Position numbers and translations under genes: made by a program. A DNA stretch of 64,000 nucleotides, taken from positions 62,001 through 126,000 of the forward strand of contig NZ_BAAAEN010000010.1 in NCBI RefSeq assembly GCF_039523035.1, in the 5' to 3' direction. The notes under the pieces were generated by a model. That model saw only the letters and a list, made by a program, of their open reading frames with translations, made no database searches and was not told where the DNA came from. The DNA is from Pigmentiphaga daeguensis. Its GTDB lineage: Bacteria > Pseudomonadota > Gammaproteobacteria > Burkholderiales > Burkholderiaceae_B. Shown here piece after piece: positions 55,405 through 63,493 of this stretch; within the stretch, counting starts at the first letter, position 1; every line of letters begins with the position of its first letter.

Positions 55405-56548
55405 CTATCTCATCCTCTTCGGCCTCATCAAGTAGCTCCCGAACCTTTCTTCGATCGAGCTTCAGCATTTCTGCCATCTGCCCCTCACTAATCAGATCCT
55501 TTTTCCACGCCTCGATGGCCAATAGGAAAAGCCGAGACGATTGCGTTCCATCCGTCGGCACGGGATCATGTGCCTGCGAGCCGAGGACTTGCCGAGCCTG
55601 ATCGTCGGTGATGCCACCGTTATCCATGAACCAATCCCAGGTGCCCTTTTTCGTCAATGCGAGTTCTTCAAGACGTAGCACTATTGCTTGCCGAGAGACG
55701 CCGAAGAAATTGGCTAATAAAATGATGTGCCTGCGCGTCAGATGCGTTGAGCCAATGGTCAACTCTTTGAACTTCTCCATAACGGCACGAGCCGGCATCA
55801 TGAATGCGCTGGCGAAGGCATTCGCGTATCGCTCCTCACGAGAGTTTTCGTACTTCTCATCCTGATAAACCTCTGGCCGACGACGCGTTGCGACGAAATG
55901 GCCAAGTTCATGGGCACCAGTCAGGGTCCGGCGGTCTTTCCGGTGGCCGGCGTTGATCAGCATGCAGGCACCCACAGCAGTGTCAAAAGCAAACAAGCCT
56001 GACACCTTTGGATCAAGTTTTCTTGCATAAACGCGCAATCCCAGTTGTAACTCCAGAATTGCCAATAGGTTCTGTACTGGTCCTTCGCCTAGTCCCAGCC
56101 AGGTTCGTAAACTTTGTGCGTCGTGCTCTGCTTGCTTGCGAACGTCACCGGGAAGAATAACTTTTTCTACTGGATAGTTGTAAGGCTTCTGGATACCCAG
56201 AATGTTTTCAAGCTCTACTTCGGCTTTCACCAGATCGTTTAGAACCTGTGCTGCGTTCTCGATGCCCGCATCATTCGTCTCAGGAAGGGATCGAAAGCGC
56301 GGGACCAGATCTACGTGCACAGCTTCTCGGCGCAACAGGGAATTGGCGGAGATACCGTAACAACGGCTTAGTGCCTGAATTTCTTCGAGTCTGGCCGAAC
56401 GCTGCCCTTTTTCAATGGAGACAAGCGTGGTGCGGGCGACACCCACAGCTTTGGCAGCAGCATCTTGAGTGATGTTTGCCGTCTCTCGTGCAATCTTCAA
56501 TCGTTCGCCCAGCTCTAGCGGGCTTAGTTCATGGTTTGGTTTATTCAT
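55379..56548 (-). CDS. XRE-type HTH plus ImmA/IrrE metalloprotease
   Basis: The 389-residue protein has an N-terminal helix-turn-helix at about 12-68 (RETANITQDAAAKAVGVARTTLVSIEKGQR, in parts). The zinc protease domain has HELGH at 213-217 and EERYANAFASAFMMP near 239-252. ImmA/IrrE proteases cleave repressors, and HTH forms often regulate their own operon. It probably binds the palindrome over the operon's promoter and controls the PIN nuclease, directly or by proteolysis. Coupled to the QueC-like gene by ATGA. Confidence 0.9.
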   Translation of the reverse strand: MNKPNHELSPLELGERLKIARETANITQDAAAKAVGVARTTLVSIEKGQRSARLEEIQALSRCYGISANSLLRREAVHVDLVPRFRSLPETNDAGIENAAQVLNDLVKAEVELENILGIQKPYNYPVEKVILPGDVRKQAEHDAQSLRTWLGLGEGPVQNLLAILELQLGLRVYARKLDPKVSGLFAFDTAVGACMLINAGHRKDRRTLTGAHELGHFVATRRRPEVYQDEKYENSREERYANAFASAFMMPARAVMEKFKELTIGSTHLTRRHIILLANFFGVSRQAIVLRLEELALTKKGTWDWFMDNGGITDDQARQVLGSQAHDPVPTDGTQSSRLFLLAIEAWKKDLISEGQMAEMLKLDRRKVRELLDEAEEDEIDDLFKLPQ

Positions 56549-57918
56549 GATGCTTTATCTATCCATTGCCTCACGAACGACGTTGGCCCGAGATCGTCAG
56601 TGAATGCCGACCATTCCATAGCATGTTGTTGCAAAAAACGATCAAGGTTCTGCTGCACGGACACCGGTGAAATTTCCAGAGAAAGCGCCAATTCACTCGT
56701 TCTTCGGCGCTTGACTAATTCGTATTGCATAGAGCTTCTAAGTTCCGCAAGGTGTTCAAAATGCAGTACTCCTGCGATCGAGTACTCTCGCAGAGCTGGC
56801 GTGAAGGCCTTAAAGCTTTCAACTGCGCCGGCCTCCCAGGTGGCAGCTTGTAACGATTCCCACACATAGGTTTCCGGTGCCTCGATCAAACCGGCTGCGT
56901 GAACGCTCAAACGACGTAGCGTACATGCCGCGCATACACCACATTGACGCCTTTTGCCCAAGACAGCCACCTGCCGAGACTGCTGCCAGCACGACCTGGT
57001 CGCCTCCCAGCGTGCATCGGCACCACAGTTGTCGACAAATTCGCGGAGTGTTTCCCCTTTCGTCGCCCACAAGCGAGGAAATTCATACTTCAGCTTGTAG
57101 CCCAGCAAAGCGTGGATGAAACGCTCCATCAATGCCGTGAAAACTGGATGGCTCCGATAATCCTCATGGCCATGAGCAACAGGCAGAAGGACGGGGGCGA
57201 GAGCGCCCTGCCCGCTTTCTGGGACGATGGCCGATGGCGCATCAATCAAATAGGCCGCGAGTGCTGATACCACGCTAAATTTGAAGCCCCGACTGCGCGC
57301 GCTGTTTTCTGAGTTTCTCCCGCCGTCGATCTTCACGGCATAGGGAAGCGCCATGAAAGGAATCCTAAGGCGCTCTTTTTTTGAAATATCTTGTTGGCTG
57401 CCTCCCACGCGTAAACGTACCAAACGGTTCCCAAGACGCTTTCCTTCCAGCCCGGCGACTGCGCATGAATCCATTCCTTCGCTGTACGCGATAACAGCTT
57501 CCGCGTTGGCAGGAAATATCATTCGGTCTTGGCGTGGGGGCTCCGCAGACACTTTGCGCGTACGAAAATCGAATTGCCAATCGTCCCCGGTAAGGAGGTT
57601 CAATGCGTCTATCAGCGCCCGCCCTACTGATTTATCAGACCATCTGCATGGGTCATGAACAGGGATATGGACCAAGAATTTTCGCCCCCAATTCATTGAG
57701 CTGCGGGCGAGGCTTCGATCGCAAAACTCCACTGCTGCAGCTACAACGAGGGCGTCGTAAACAGTAGATTGCCATTTGCGTGACGAAAATGACTCGAGGA
57801 TATCGAGATCGAACTTGATGTTCTGATCGATCCGACAGGCAACCGCACCTTTACACCGACGGGAACCAGGTTCGACCACGTCGACAACGAGTTCCTTGAG
57901 TGGCAATGCGCTCGTCAT
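56545..57918 (-). CDS. QueC-like PP-loop ATPase with zinc site
   Basis: The 457-residue protein has the PP-loop AYSEGMDSCAVAG at 144-156 (S-x-G-x-D-S). A four-Cys zinc site follows: Cys310 in RSCWQQ, and 326, 329 and 332 in RRQCGVCAACTLRR, the pattern of QueC, the 7-cyano-7-deazaguanine synthase. The protein is about twice the length of housekeeping QueC. No other queuosine genes are nearby. QueC-like proteins are known in the Qat and type IV CBASS defence systems, so a base- or protein-modifying role in defence is inferred. Confidence 0.82.
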   Translation of the reverse strand: MTSALPLKELVVDVVEPGSRRCKGAVACRIDQNIKFDLDILESFSSRKWQSTVYDALVVAAAVEFCDRSLARSSMNWGRKFLVHIPVHDPCRWSDKSVGRALIDALNLLTGDDWQFDFRTRKVSAEPPRQDRMIFPANAEAVIAYSEGMDSCAVAGLEGKRLGNRLVRLRVGGSQQDISKKERLRIPFMALPYAVKIDGGRNSENSARSRGFKFSVVSALAAYLIDAPSAIVPESGQGALAPVLLPVAHGHEDYRSHPVFTALMERFIHALLGYKLKYEFPRLWATKGETLREFVDNCGADARWEATRSCWQQSRQVAVLGKRRQCGVCAACTLRRLSVHAAGLIEAPETYVWESLQAATWEAGAVESFKAFTPALREYSIAGVLHFEHLAELRSSMQYELVKRRRTSELALSLEISPVSVQQNLDRFLQQHAMEWSAFTDDLGPTSFVRQWIDKAS

Positions 57919-58484
57919 AGCGGAACTCCTTCATCGATTTGCGTATGCTTCTTCAGATGTTGCGTTTTGGCAGATCCAGGGGACGCAAGCATTGAACCCA
58001 ATTGGATTTCTGACAGGCTGGAGATTGCACTATGGATCCGCTTGCTTACATGACTAGCTCGTCGTTGATTTGATTCCCGAAGGTAGTGCTCTTCAACAGA
58101 TCTTGCATTTGCGAATCCTCTCATTTTGGCCGCAAGTCCTACGACCTCATGAAAAGCGTCAAGCCCAAATTTGCCCTCTTTGATCAGTACAACGCCCCAT
58201 TCCACTGCATCCCGTCCAAACACGGATCCAGCCGCCAAGGCCCTTGCCTCCTCTAGCTCCTGCAGGGCGATCTCTCGAAGTCCCAAAGAGTTGTCGCGGC
58301 CAGTGAAAACAGCCTTCAAAGCATCTATCAACGACCACTTGACCTCATTCTTGAAATCGCTCGCGAGCGCATTCGTTGCAGCCTCCGCAACCTGCTCGTC
58401 AGCATAGACATGCTGATCTCCCCGCATAGCCAGCGCTTTCCATGGCTTTCGCATCGGCAAACTTCTGTGTGGCCCATCGCTCAT
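57915..58484 (-). CDS. Unknown 189-residue protein, first gene of the QueC-protease-PIN operon
   Basis: It begins MSDGPHRSLPMRKPWKALAM and is mostly helical and charged; the middle has DALKAVFTGRDNSLGLREIALQELEEARAL. I do not recognise a family. GGAGGT lies 7 bases before the ATG, and a consensus promoter is 24 bp upstream. Its stop overlaps the QueC-like start (ATGA), so it is surely part of the same system. It may be the substrate or adaptor of the QueC-like enzyme, which is speculation. Confidence 0.72.
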   Translation of the reverse strand: MSDGPHRSLPMRKPWKALAMRGDQHVYADEQVAEAATNALASDFKNEVKWSLIDALKAVFTGRDNSLGLREIALQELEEARALAAGSVFGRDAVEWGVVLIKEGKFGLDAFHEVVGLAAKMRGFANARSVEEHYLRESNQRRASHVSKRIHSAISSLSEIQLGSMLASPGSAKTQHLKKHTQIDEGVPL

Positions 58485-58500
58485 AGATCTGACCTCCGGT

Positions 58501-58537
58501 TTGTCAGATTATAATGATAAAAATCAGACAATGTCAA
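58501..58537 (-). promoter_or_regulatory. Consensus promoter with overlapping operator for the QueC-PIN operon
   Basis: On the minus strand TTGACA (58537-58532), 18 bp, and TATAAT (58513-58508) match the sigma-70 hexamers exactly. The arms TTGTCAGATT (58501-58510) and AATCAGACAA (58522-58531) form an inverted repeat with one mismatch over the -10 box. Such strength with a built-in palindrome suggests tight repression by the operon's own HTH protein. Confidence 0.8.
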
Positions 58538-58626
58538 ATCCGGCTGAGACGAAGGGCAAGGGAATGGACTCAAGGGTCAACGGCGCTATTCAGAAAAGGA
58601 AAAGGCTGCCAACGCCCCGGATGGAC

Positions 58627-59817
58627 TCACACCACCAGATTTGCCGACGGCGCCAACCCGTCAATGTAATCCGCCCACGCCTGCAACATCTCCCGCCGCT
58701 GTTCGGCGTACTCGGCGCGGTTGTAGACACCGCGCACGCCGCCGATGGTGTGGTTCAGCGCCTTTTCCACCACATCCGAAGGCCAGCCCTGTTCGTGCAG
58801 CAATGTCGATGCCGTGCGCCGCAGGTCGTGGATGGTGAAGGCGGGGATCTCCTGCCCCTGCAATGACACCTTCAGCGCCTGGTTCAGCGCATTGTTGGCG
58901 AAGGGCTTGGCCAGAGTGCCGCGCCCCGGCAACACCCAGTCGCTGCTGCTGGCCAGCGGCTTGAGTTCCTTGAACAGCGTCTGCGCCTGGGTGGACAGGT
59001 AGACGATGTGCGGCTTGCCGGTCTTGGAGTTCTCGACCGGGATGTGCCATTCGCCTACGTCCACATGCACGTCTTTCCACTGTGCCAGCATCAGCTCGGA
59101 CTTGCGCACCAGGGTCATCAGGATCAGTTGGAAGGCGATCTTGAATTGGCGGCGGATGTTGGAGGTCTGCATGGCGCGCAGGAACTGCCGGATTTCGTCC
59201 GGCTTCAGCGCCCGGTCGCGGGCGGCGGCGCGGTAGACGTGCCGCATCGGCAAGGCCATGACCGGGTTGGCCTGGATCAGGCCGCAGGTCAGTGCGTAGT
59301 CGAACATGCGCTTGAGCAGGCCACGCACCTGACCAGCAGCGGCGTCGAAGCCTTGCTCCTTCTTGCGCCAGATGACGCTGCGCACGTCCTCGGCGGTAAT
59401 GTCCCGGACCGGCTTGCTGCCGATGTGCGGCAGGATGTCCTTCTCCAGGTAGCGCTGGGGCATGGTCACGTCCTTACGGTCGCGTGCTTGGATGTCCCTG
59501 AAGAAGCGCTCGGCGAACTCGGCCACGGTGGCGTCTTCTGCTCTAGCCACTTTCTCCTGCTGCTTCTTCTTTGCCGGCGACTCTCCCATCGTCACTTGCT
59601 GGGCTGCCTCATCCCGCTTCAGGCGAGCGTTCTTCAGCGTCAGCGCGGGGTACTTGCCCAGCGTCAGCTTCTCGTACTTGCCATTCAGCCGATAGCGATA
59701 GCGCCAGACGATGCCCCCGGTCGGGAACACTTCCACATGAAGCCCCCGGTCGTCGGTGACCGTGTAGGTCTTGTCCTTGGGCTTGAGCGCCTTGAGTGCG
59801 GTGTCGGTCAGCGCCAT
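58627..59817 (-). CDS. P4-type site-specific tyrosine integrase
   Basis: The 396-residue protein has an N-terminal DUF4102 domain (LKPKDKTYTVTDDRGLHVEVFPTGG in part) and a core-binding domain. The catalytic residues are Arg in TLVRKSELMLAQW, HDLRRTAS, a His in LNHTIGG and Tyr in VRGVYNRAEY. It lies 183 bp from attR in mnmE and reads away from it, as expected for the enzyme that made this insertion. ATG 59817 chosen because GGAGGA precedes it. Confidence 0.93.
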   Translation of the reverse strand: MALTDTALKALKPKDKTYTVTDDRGLHVEVFPTGGIVWRYRYRLNGKYEKLTLGKYPALTLKNARLKRDEAAQQVTMGESPAKKKQQEKVARAEDATVAEFAERFFRDIQARDRKDVTMPQRYLEKDILPHIGSKPVRDITAEDVRSVIWRKKEQGFDAAAGQVRGLLKRMFDYALTCGLIQANPVMALPMRHVYRAAARDRALKPDEIRQFLRAMQTSNIRRQFKIAFQLILMTLVRKSELMLAQWKDVHVDVGEWHIPVENSKTGKPHIVYLSTQAQTLFKELKPLASSSDWVLPGRGTLAKPFANNALNQALKVSLQGQEIPAFTIHDLRRTASTLLHEQGWPSDVVEKALNHTIGGVRGVYNRAEYAEQRREMLQAWADYIDGLAPSANLVV

Positions 59818-59828
59818 CTCATCCTCCG

Positions 59829-59888
59829 TATGTCCAAGTAGGAGGAAGAAAGCAATCATCCAGCTACTTGGAACTAAACTTGGACATA
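59829..59888. repeat. Inverted repeat upstream of the integrase, candidate arm or regulator sites
   Basis: TATGTCCAAGT (59829-59839) and ACTTGGACATA (59878-59888) form a perfect 11-bp inverted repeat just upstream of the integrase start. A variant, CTACTTGGAAC, lies between them near 59864. CTTGGACC recurs at 59988-59995 and twice near the left end. The pattern fits integrase or excisionase arm sites. Confidence 0.55.
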
Positions 59889-59987
59889 AAAGTGAGTGGC
59901 TTTGACTGTATCACCGAATCCGTTAGTAGACAATAATACCTTAATTTATGCGGCTTACAGGCACATCGGCAGACTTCAGTGGACGTC

Positions 59988-59995
59988 CTTGGACC
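59988..59995. repeat. CTTGGACC motif next to attR
   Basis: The same 8 bp stands at 35103-35110 and 35115-35122 beside attL and forms part of the inverted repeat upstream of the integrase. Shared short motifs at both island ends are expected for integrase arm-type sites. Confidence 0.45.
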
Positions 59996-59999
59996 CCAC

Positions 60000-60018
60000 C
60001 TCACTTCCCGATGCAGAA
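60000..60018. repeat. Right attachment repeat (attR) in the end of mnmE
   Basis: Identical to 35025-35043. It encodes the final FCIGK codons and stop of mnmE, so insertion leaves mnmE intact. Confidence 0.9.
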
Positions 60019-61374
60019 CCGCGAAAAAATCACGCCCAGCAGATCATCGCTGCTGAACTCCCCGGTAATCGAGGTCAACGCCTCGTGCGCCAACCGCAAT
60101 TCCTCGGCGAACAGATCCAGCACCCGATCGCTTTGCGCCGCATGCCCGGCCGCCAGTTCCAGATGATTCGCCGCCGTCAGCAGCGCATGGATATGCCGCT
60201 CGCGCGCCAGATAAGGTGATTCCGCCGAGGGATTCCATCCGGCGATCGCCAGCAGTTCGCGCTTCAATGCGTCCAGGCCCTGCCCGGTCCTGGCCGACAC
60301 GGGCAGCCGCTTGGCGCCCGCGGCCTGGGCCTGTCCGATCTGTCCGTCCTCGACCAGGTCGATTTTGTTCACCACTTCCAGCACCGGGGTGCGCGGCGGC
60401 AGCCGCGAGGTGATGGCGGCGTCGAGTTCGGGGCCCGGGCGCGTGGCATCGAGCAGGTGCACGATGACGTCGGCCTTGCCGATCTCGGCCCAGGTGCGTT
60501 CGATGCCGATGCGCTCGACGGTGTCCTCGGTCTCGCGCAGGCCGGCGGTGTCGACCACGTGCAGGGGCACGCCGTCGATGTCGATCTGTTGCACGACCTT
60601 GTCGCGCGTGGTGCCGGCGATGGGGGTGACGATGGCGGCGTCGAAGCCGGCCAGCGCGTTGAGCAGGCTGGACTTGCCGACGTTGGGCTGGCCGGCCAGC
60701 ACGACGTGCAGCCCTTCGCGCAGGATGGCGCCCTGGCGCGCCTGCGACAGTAGCCGGGCCAGGTCGGCCTGGATCGCGGCCAGGGTTTCGCGGGCCTGGT
60801 ATTTCTCCAGGAACTCGATCTCTTCCTCGGGGAAGTCCAGCGTGGCCTCGACCAGCATGCGCAGGTGCACGATGCGGTCGGCCAGGCCGTTGACCTCGGC
60901 CGAGAACACGCCCGTCATCGAAGCCGCCGCGCTGCGGGCGGCTGCCTCGGACGACGCGTCGATCAGGTCGGCCACGGCCTCGGCCTGGGCCAGGTCCATG
61001 CGGTCGTTCAGGAAGGCGCGACGGGTGAACTCGCCGGGTTCGGCCAGCCGCATGCCCATCTCCATGCCCGCCTGCAGGCAGCGCGCCAGCAGGCGCCGCA
61101 GCACCACCGGCCCGCCATGGCCCTGCAGTTCCAGCACGTGTTCGCCGGTGTAGGAATGCGGCGCGGGAAAGGACAGCGCGATGCCTTCATCGATGATCCC
61201 GCCGTCGGCATCGCGAAAAGGCAGGTAGTGCGCATGGCGCGGCACCAGCGCGCGGCCCAGCAGCGCCTGTATCAGTCCATCGAGCGGCTGGCGCGCCGAC
61301 ACGCGCACGACACCGATCCCGCCGCGTCCGGCGGCGGTGGCGATGGCGACAATGGGATCCTGGTCGGAAATCAT
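60001..61374 (-). CDS. mnmE: tRNA modification GTPase MnmE
   Basis: The 457-residue protein has an N-terminal folate-binding domain starting DPIVAIATAAGRGGIGVVR. The G domain has GQPNVGKSSLLNAL (G1), DTAGLRE (G3) and NKID (G4), and the conserved terminal FCIGK carries the catalytic Cys. With MnmG it modifies uridine 34 of some tRNAs. Start at 61374; upstream codons are not conserved. Its 3' end is the island's target site. Located next to yidC as in many proteobacteria. Confidence 0.97.
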   Translation of the reverse strand: MISDQDPIVAIATAAGRGGIGVVRVSARQPLDGLIQALLGRALVPRHAHYLPFRDADGGIIDEGIALSFPAPHSYTGEHVLELQGHGGPVVLRRLLARCLQAGMEMGMRLAEPGEFTRRAFLNDRMDLAQAEAVADLIDASSEAAARSAAASMTGVFSAEVNGLADRIVHLRMLVEATLDFPEEEIEFLEKYQARETLAAIQADLARLLSQARQGAILREGLHVVLAGQPNVGKSSLLNALAGFDAAIVTPIAGTTRDKVVQQIDIDGVPLHVVDTAGLRETEDTVERIGIERTWAEIGKADVIVHLLDATRPGPELDAAITSRLPPRTPVLEVVNKIDLVEDGQIGQAQAAGAKRLPVSARTGQGLDALKRELLAIAGWNPSAESPYLARERHIHALLTAANHLELAAGHAAQSDRVLDLFAEELRLAHEALTSITGEFSSDDLLGVIFSRFCIGK

Positions 61375-61416
61375 GGGCGAAGTTCGGAAAAGGCGGCGAA
61401 GCCCGTCCCCGCACTG

Positions 61417-61452
61417 TAAAACAAAAGGCCGTCCCGGTTTCCCGGAACGGCC
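61417..61452 (-). terminator. Rho-independent terminator after yidC
   Basis: Read on the minus strand, GGCCGTTCCGGG-AAA-CCGGGACGGCC, with paired arms, is followed by TTTTGTTTTA. It lies 22 bp after the yidC stop and before mnmE, so it ends the rnpA-yidD-yidC transcript. Confidence 0.85.
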
Positions 61453-61473
61453 CGACAAGCGCGCAGGAGACTC

Positions 61474-63135
61474 CTACCGATTGTTTTTTGTGATGAACCA
61501 CTGCTGCGCGATCGACAGGCAGTTGTTCACCACCCAGTACAGCACCAGGCCCGCGGGGAAGAAGAACATCATGCCGCCGAACACCAGGGGCATGATCATC
61601 ATGACCTTGGCCTGCACGGGATCGGGCGGCGTGGGGTTGAGCTTCATCTGCAGGAACATGGTGGCCATCATCAGCGCCGGCAGGATGAACCACGGGTCGG
61701 GCGAGGCCAGGTCATGCACCCACAGGATCCAGGGCGCGCTGCGCATTTCCACGCTGGCCAGCAGCACCCAGTACAGCGCGATGAACACCGGCACCTGGAC
61801 GATCATCGGCAGGCAGCCGCCCACCGGGTTGATCTTCTCGGTGCGGTACAGCTCCATCATCGCCATGTTGAGCTTCTGGCGGTCGTCGCCGAACTTCTCT
61901 TTCAGCGCCTGCATGCGCGGGGCGACCTTCTTCATCCGCGCCATGGACTTGTAGCCGGCGGCCGATAGCGGGAAGAACACCGCCTTGATGATGACGGTCA
62001 GCGCGACGATGGTCCAGCCCCAGTTGCCCAACAGCTTGTGCAGCCAGGTCATCAGCAGGAACAGCGGCTTGGCGATGATGGTCAGCCAGCCGTAGTCCAC
62101 CACCAGGTCCAGGCCCTGGGCCACGGCGGCCATGGCGGACTGGTCCTGCGGGCCGATCCACAGCTTGGCGTCGACGGTGTTGCCGGTGCCGGGAGCCAGC
62201 GTGCCGACGGGTTCGATGGCGCGCACGGCGTACAGGTTATTGCCGACCTTGGACATGTCGTAGGTGCGGGCCACGCCTTCGGGCGGCACCCAGGCCACGG
62301 CGAAGTAGTGCTGGATCATGCCCAGCCAGCCGTCGTTGGCCGACTTGTTGAACGATGCCTTGCCCTTCTCGATGTCCGAGAACGTGACCTTCTGGAACTT
62401 GTGCTCGGCGGTATAGATGGCCGGGCCGGTGAAGGTGCTGTAGAAATGGCTTTCGCCGGGCGGCTTGTTGCCGTCGCGGGTCAGCTGGAAGTAGAGCGAG
62501 GGCGAGACGGGCTCGGTACCGACGTTGGCCAGGTTGTGGCGCACGTCGATGGCGTACTGGCCCTTGTGCAGGGTGAAGGTCTTGATCAGCTTGACGCCGC
62601 CGCTCTCGGCCTCGAACGAGATCTCCAGCTTGTCGCCGGCCAGTTCGCGCGCCGGGGTGGTGACGTGGAAGGGCGTGCGGTGCGTCGGGAACGACGCGCC
62701 GTTGGCCGCGCCGACCACGCCGCTTTGCGCGAGGTAGACGCGCTGCGCGGAATCGTCCAGCAGCACGGTGGGGTGCTCGTGGTCTTCGATGTCGGCGTGC
62801 TTGAGCAGTTCGGCCTTGACGATCTGCGCGCCAACGGTGTCGAAGGTCAGGCGCAGCACGTCGGTGGTGACGACGATTTTCTCGGCGGGCGCGGGCTGCT
62901 GGGCCTGCGGCGCGCTACCGGGAACGGCGTCTGTGCCGGCCGCGGGCGTGGCCGCCGGCGTCGCGGACGGCACGCCGGCCTGGTCGGGCTGGGCCTGCGG
63001 AGCCTGCGCGGTCGCCGTCTTGGCGGGGGTGGAGCCGAACATCGAGGGATGTCCGTTGTACTTCTGCCAGCCATCCCACAGGAAAAGCAGGGATAGCGAG
63101 AAGATCATCCAGAGGATGGTGCGTTGCATGTCCAT
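61474..63135 (-). CDS. yidC: Membrane protein insertase YidC
   Basis: The 553-residue protein begins MDMQRTILWMIFSLSLLFLWDGWQK (in part), the usual first membrane anchor. A Pro/Ala/Gln-rich linker and the periplasmic beta domain follow. The conserved insertase core includes GNWGWTIVALTVIIKAVFFPLS, KEKFGDDRQKLNMAMMELYRTEKINPVGGCLPMI and a final membrane block, all described in parts. It inserts and folds inner-membrane proteins with or without SecYEG. Confidence 0.97.
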   Translation of the reverse strand: MDMQRTILWMIFSLSLLFLWDGWQKYNGHPSMFGSTPAKTATAQAPQAQPDQAGVPSATPAATPAAGTDAVPGSAPQAQQPAPAEKIVVTTDVLRLTFDTVGAQIVKAELLKHADIEDHEHPTVLLDDSAQRVYLAQSGVVGAANGASFPTHRTPFHVTTPARELAGDKLEISFEAESGGVKLIKTFTLHKGQYAIDVRHNLANVGTEPVSPSLYFQLTRDGNKPPGESHFYSTFTGPAIYTAEHKFQKVTFSDIEKGKASFNKSANDGWLGMIQHYFAVAWVPPEGVARTYDMSKVGNNLYAVRAIEPVGTLAPGTGNTVDAKLWIGPQDQSAMAAVAQGLDLVVDYGWLTIIAKPLFLLMTWLHKLLGNWGWTIVALTVIIKAVFFPLSAAGYKSMARMKKVAPRMQALKEKFGDDRQKLNMAMMELYRTEKINPVGGCLPMIVQVPVFIALYWVLLASVEMRSAPWILWVHDLASPDPWFILPALMMATMFLQMKLNPTPPDPVQAKVMMIMPLVFGGMMFFFPAGLVLYWVVNNCLSIAQQWFITKNNR

Positions 63136-63186
63136 GGACGGATAGTTCCAATCGTCGTCGCGGCAAAGTCCGCTAGTGTAGCAAGG

Positions 63187-63493
63187 CCCCCCCCTACGCG
63201 CTTACGCGCGCCCCGAATGGTGGGCCCCCCAAGCCGCTACGCGGCAGCCCCCCGAGGGGGCCGGGACCCGCCTTGGGGCGGCCCGGCGCCGGGTCCCGTG
63301 GGGGCGATGCGGGTGGACCGGCAAAGCCGGATCCACCGCATCCTGGGTCTGTTTCGTTTCTTCCTACCGGTTTCCTCTTATCCAAAACGCCAGTCGTCGC
63401 CAGCCTGGTTTTACCCCAGGGCACAGCGGATCCGGCTTTGCCGGTCCGCCAGTGCCGCCCCCTGGGGGGCGCGCGTCAGCGCGTAGGGGGGGG
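63187..63493. repeat. Palindromic element of about 307 bp (REP/MITE-like) at the 3' end of yidD
   Basis: Outer arms 63187-63214 and 63466-63493 are inverted repeats of 28 bp with one mismatch, each beginning with eight C or ending with eight G. Inner arms GGACCGGCAAAGCCGGATCC (63315-63334) and its exact reverse complement (63428-63447) are nested inside. The right part overlaps the yidD coding end. No protein explains the structure. I regard it as a mobile or recombinational palindrome rather than a gene. Confidence 0.8.

Larger units (their letters stand above)
35025..60018. mobile_element. Genomic island of about 25 kb inserted at the 3' end of mnmE
   Basis: It is bounded by 19-bp direct repeats whose right copy is the last codons of mnmE. 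It carries a P4-type integrase next to the right end, ICE-type genes (STY4528-like and a second integrase) at the left, and defence genes between. No conjugation or mobilisation genes are seen, so the island may depend on a helper element to move. Insertion at the end of mnmE (trmE/thdF) is known for SGI1-type elements. Confidence 0.88.

Noticed and set aside
56545..57918. QueC-like gene as ordinary queuosine biosynthesis
   Set aside because: It is nearly twice the normal length, has no QueD/E/F neighbours, and is locked in an operon with a protease and PIN nuclease on a mobile island.
35025..60018. CRISPR arrays or tRNA genes in the island
   Set aside because: No regularly spaced repeats with spacers and no cloverleaf-like sequence at the att sites were seen; the target is a protein gene end.
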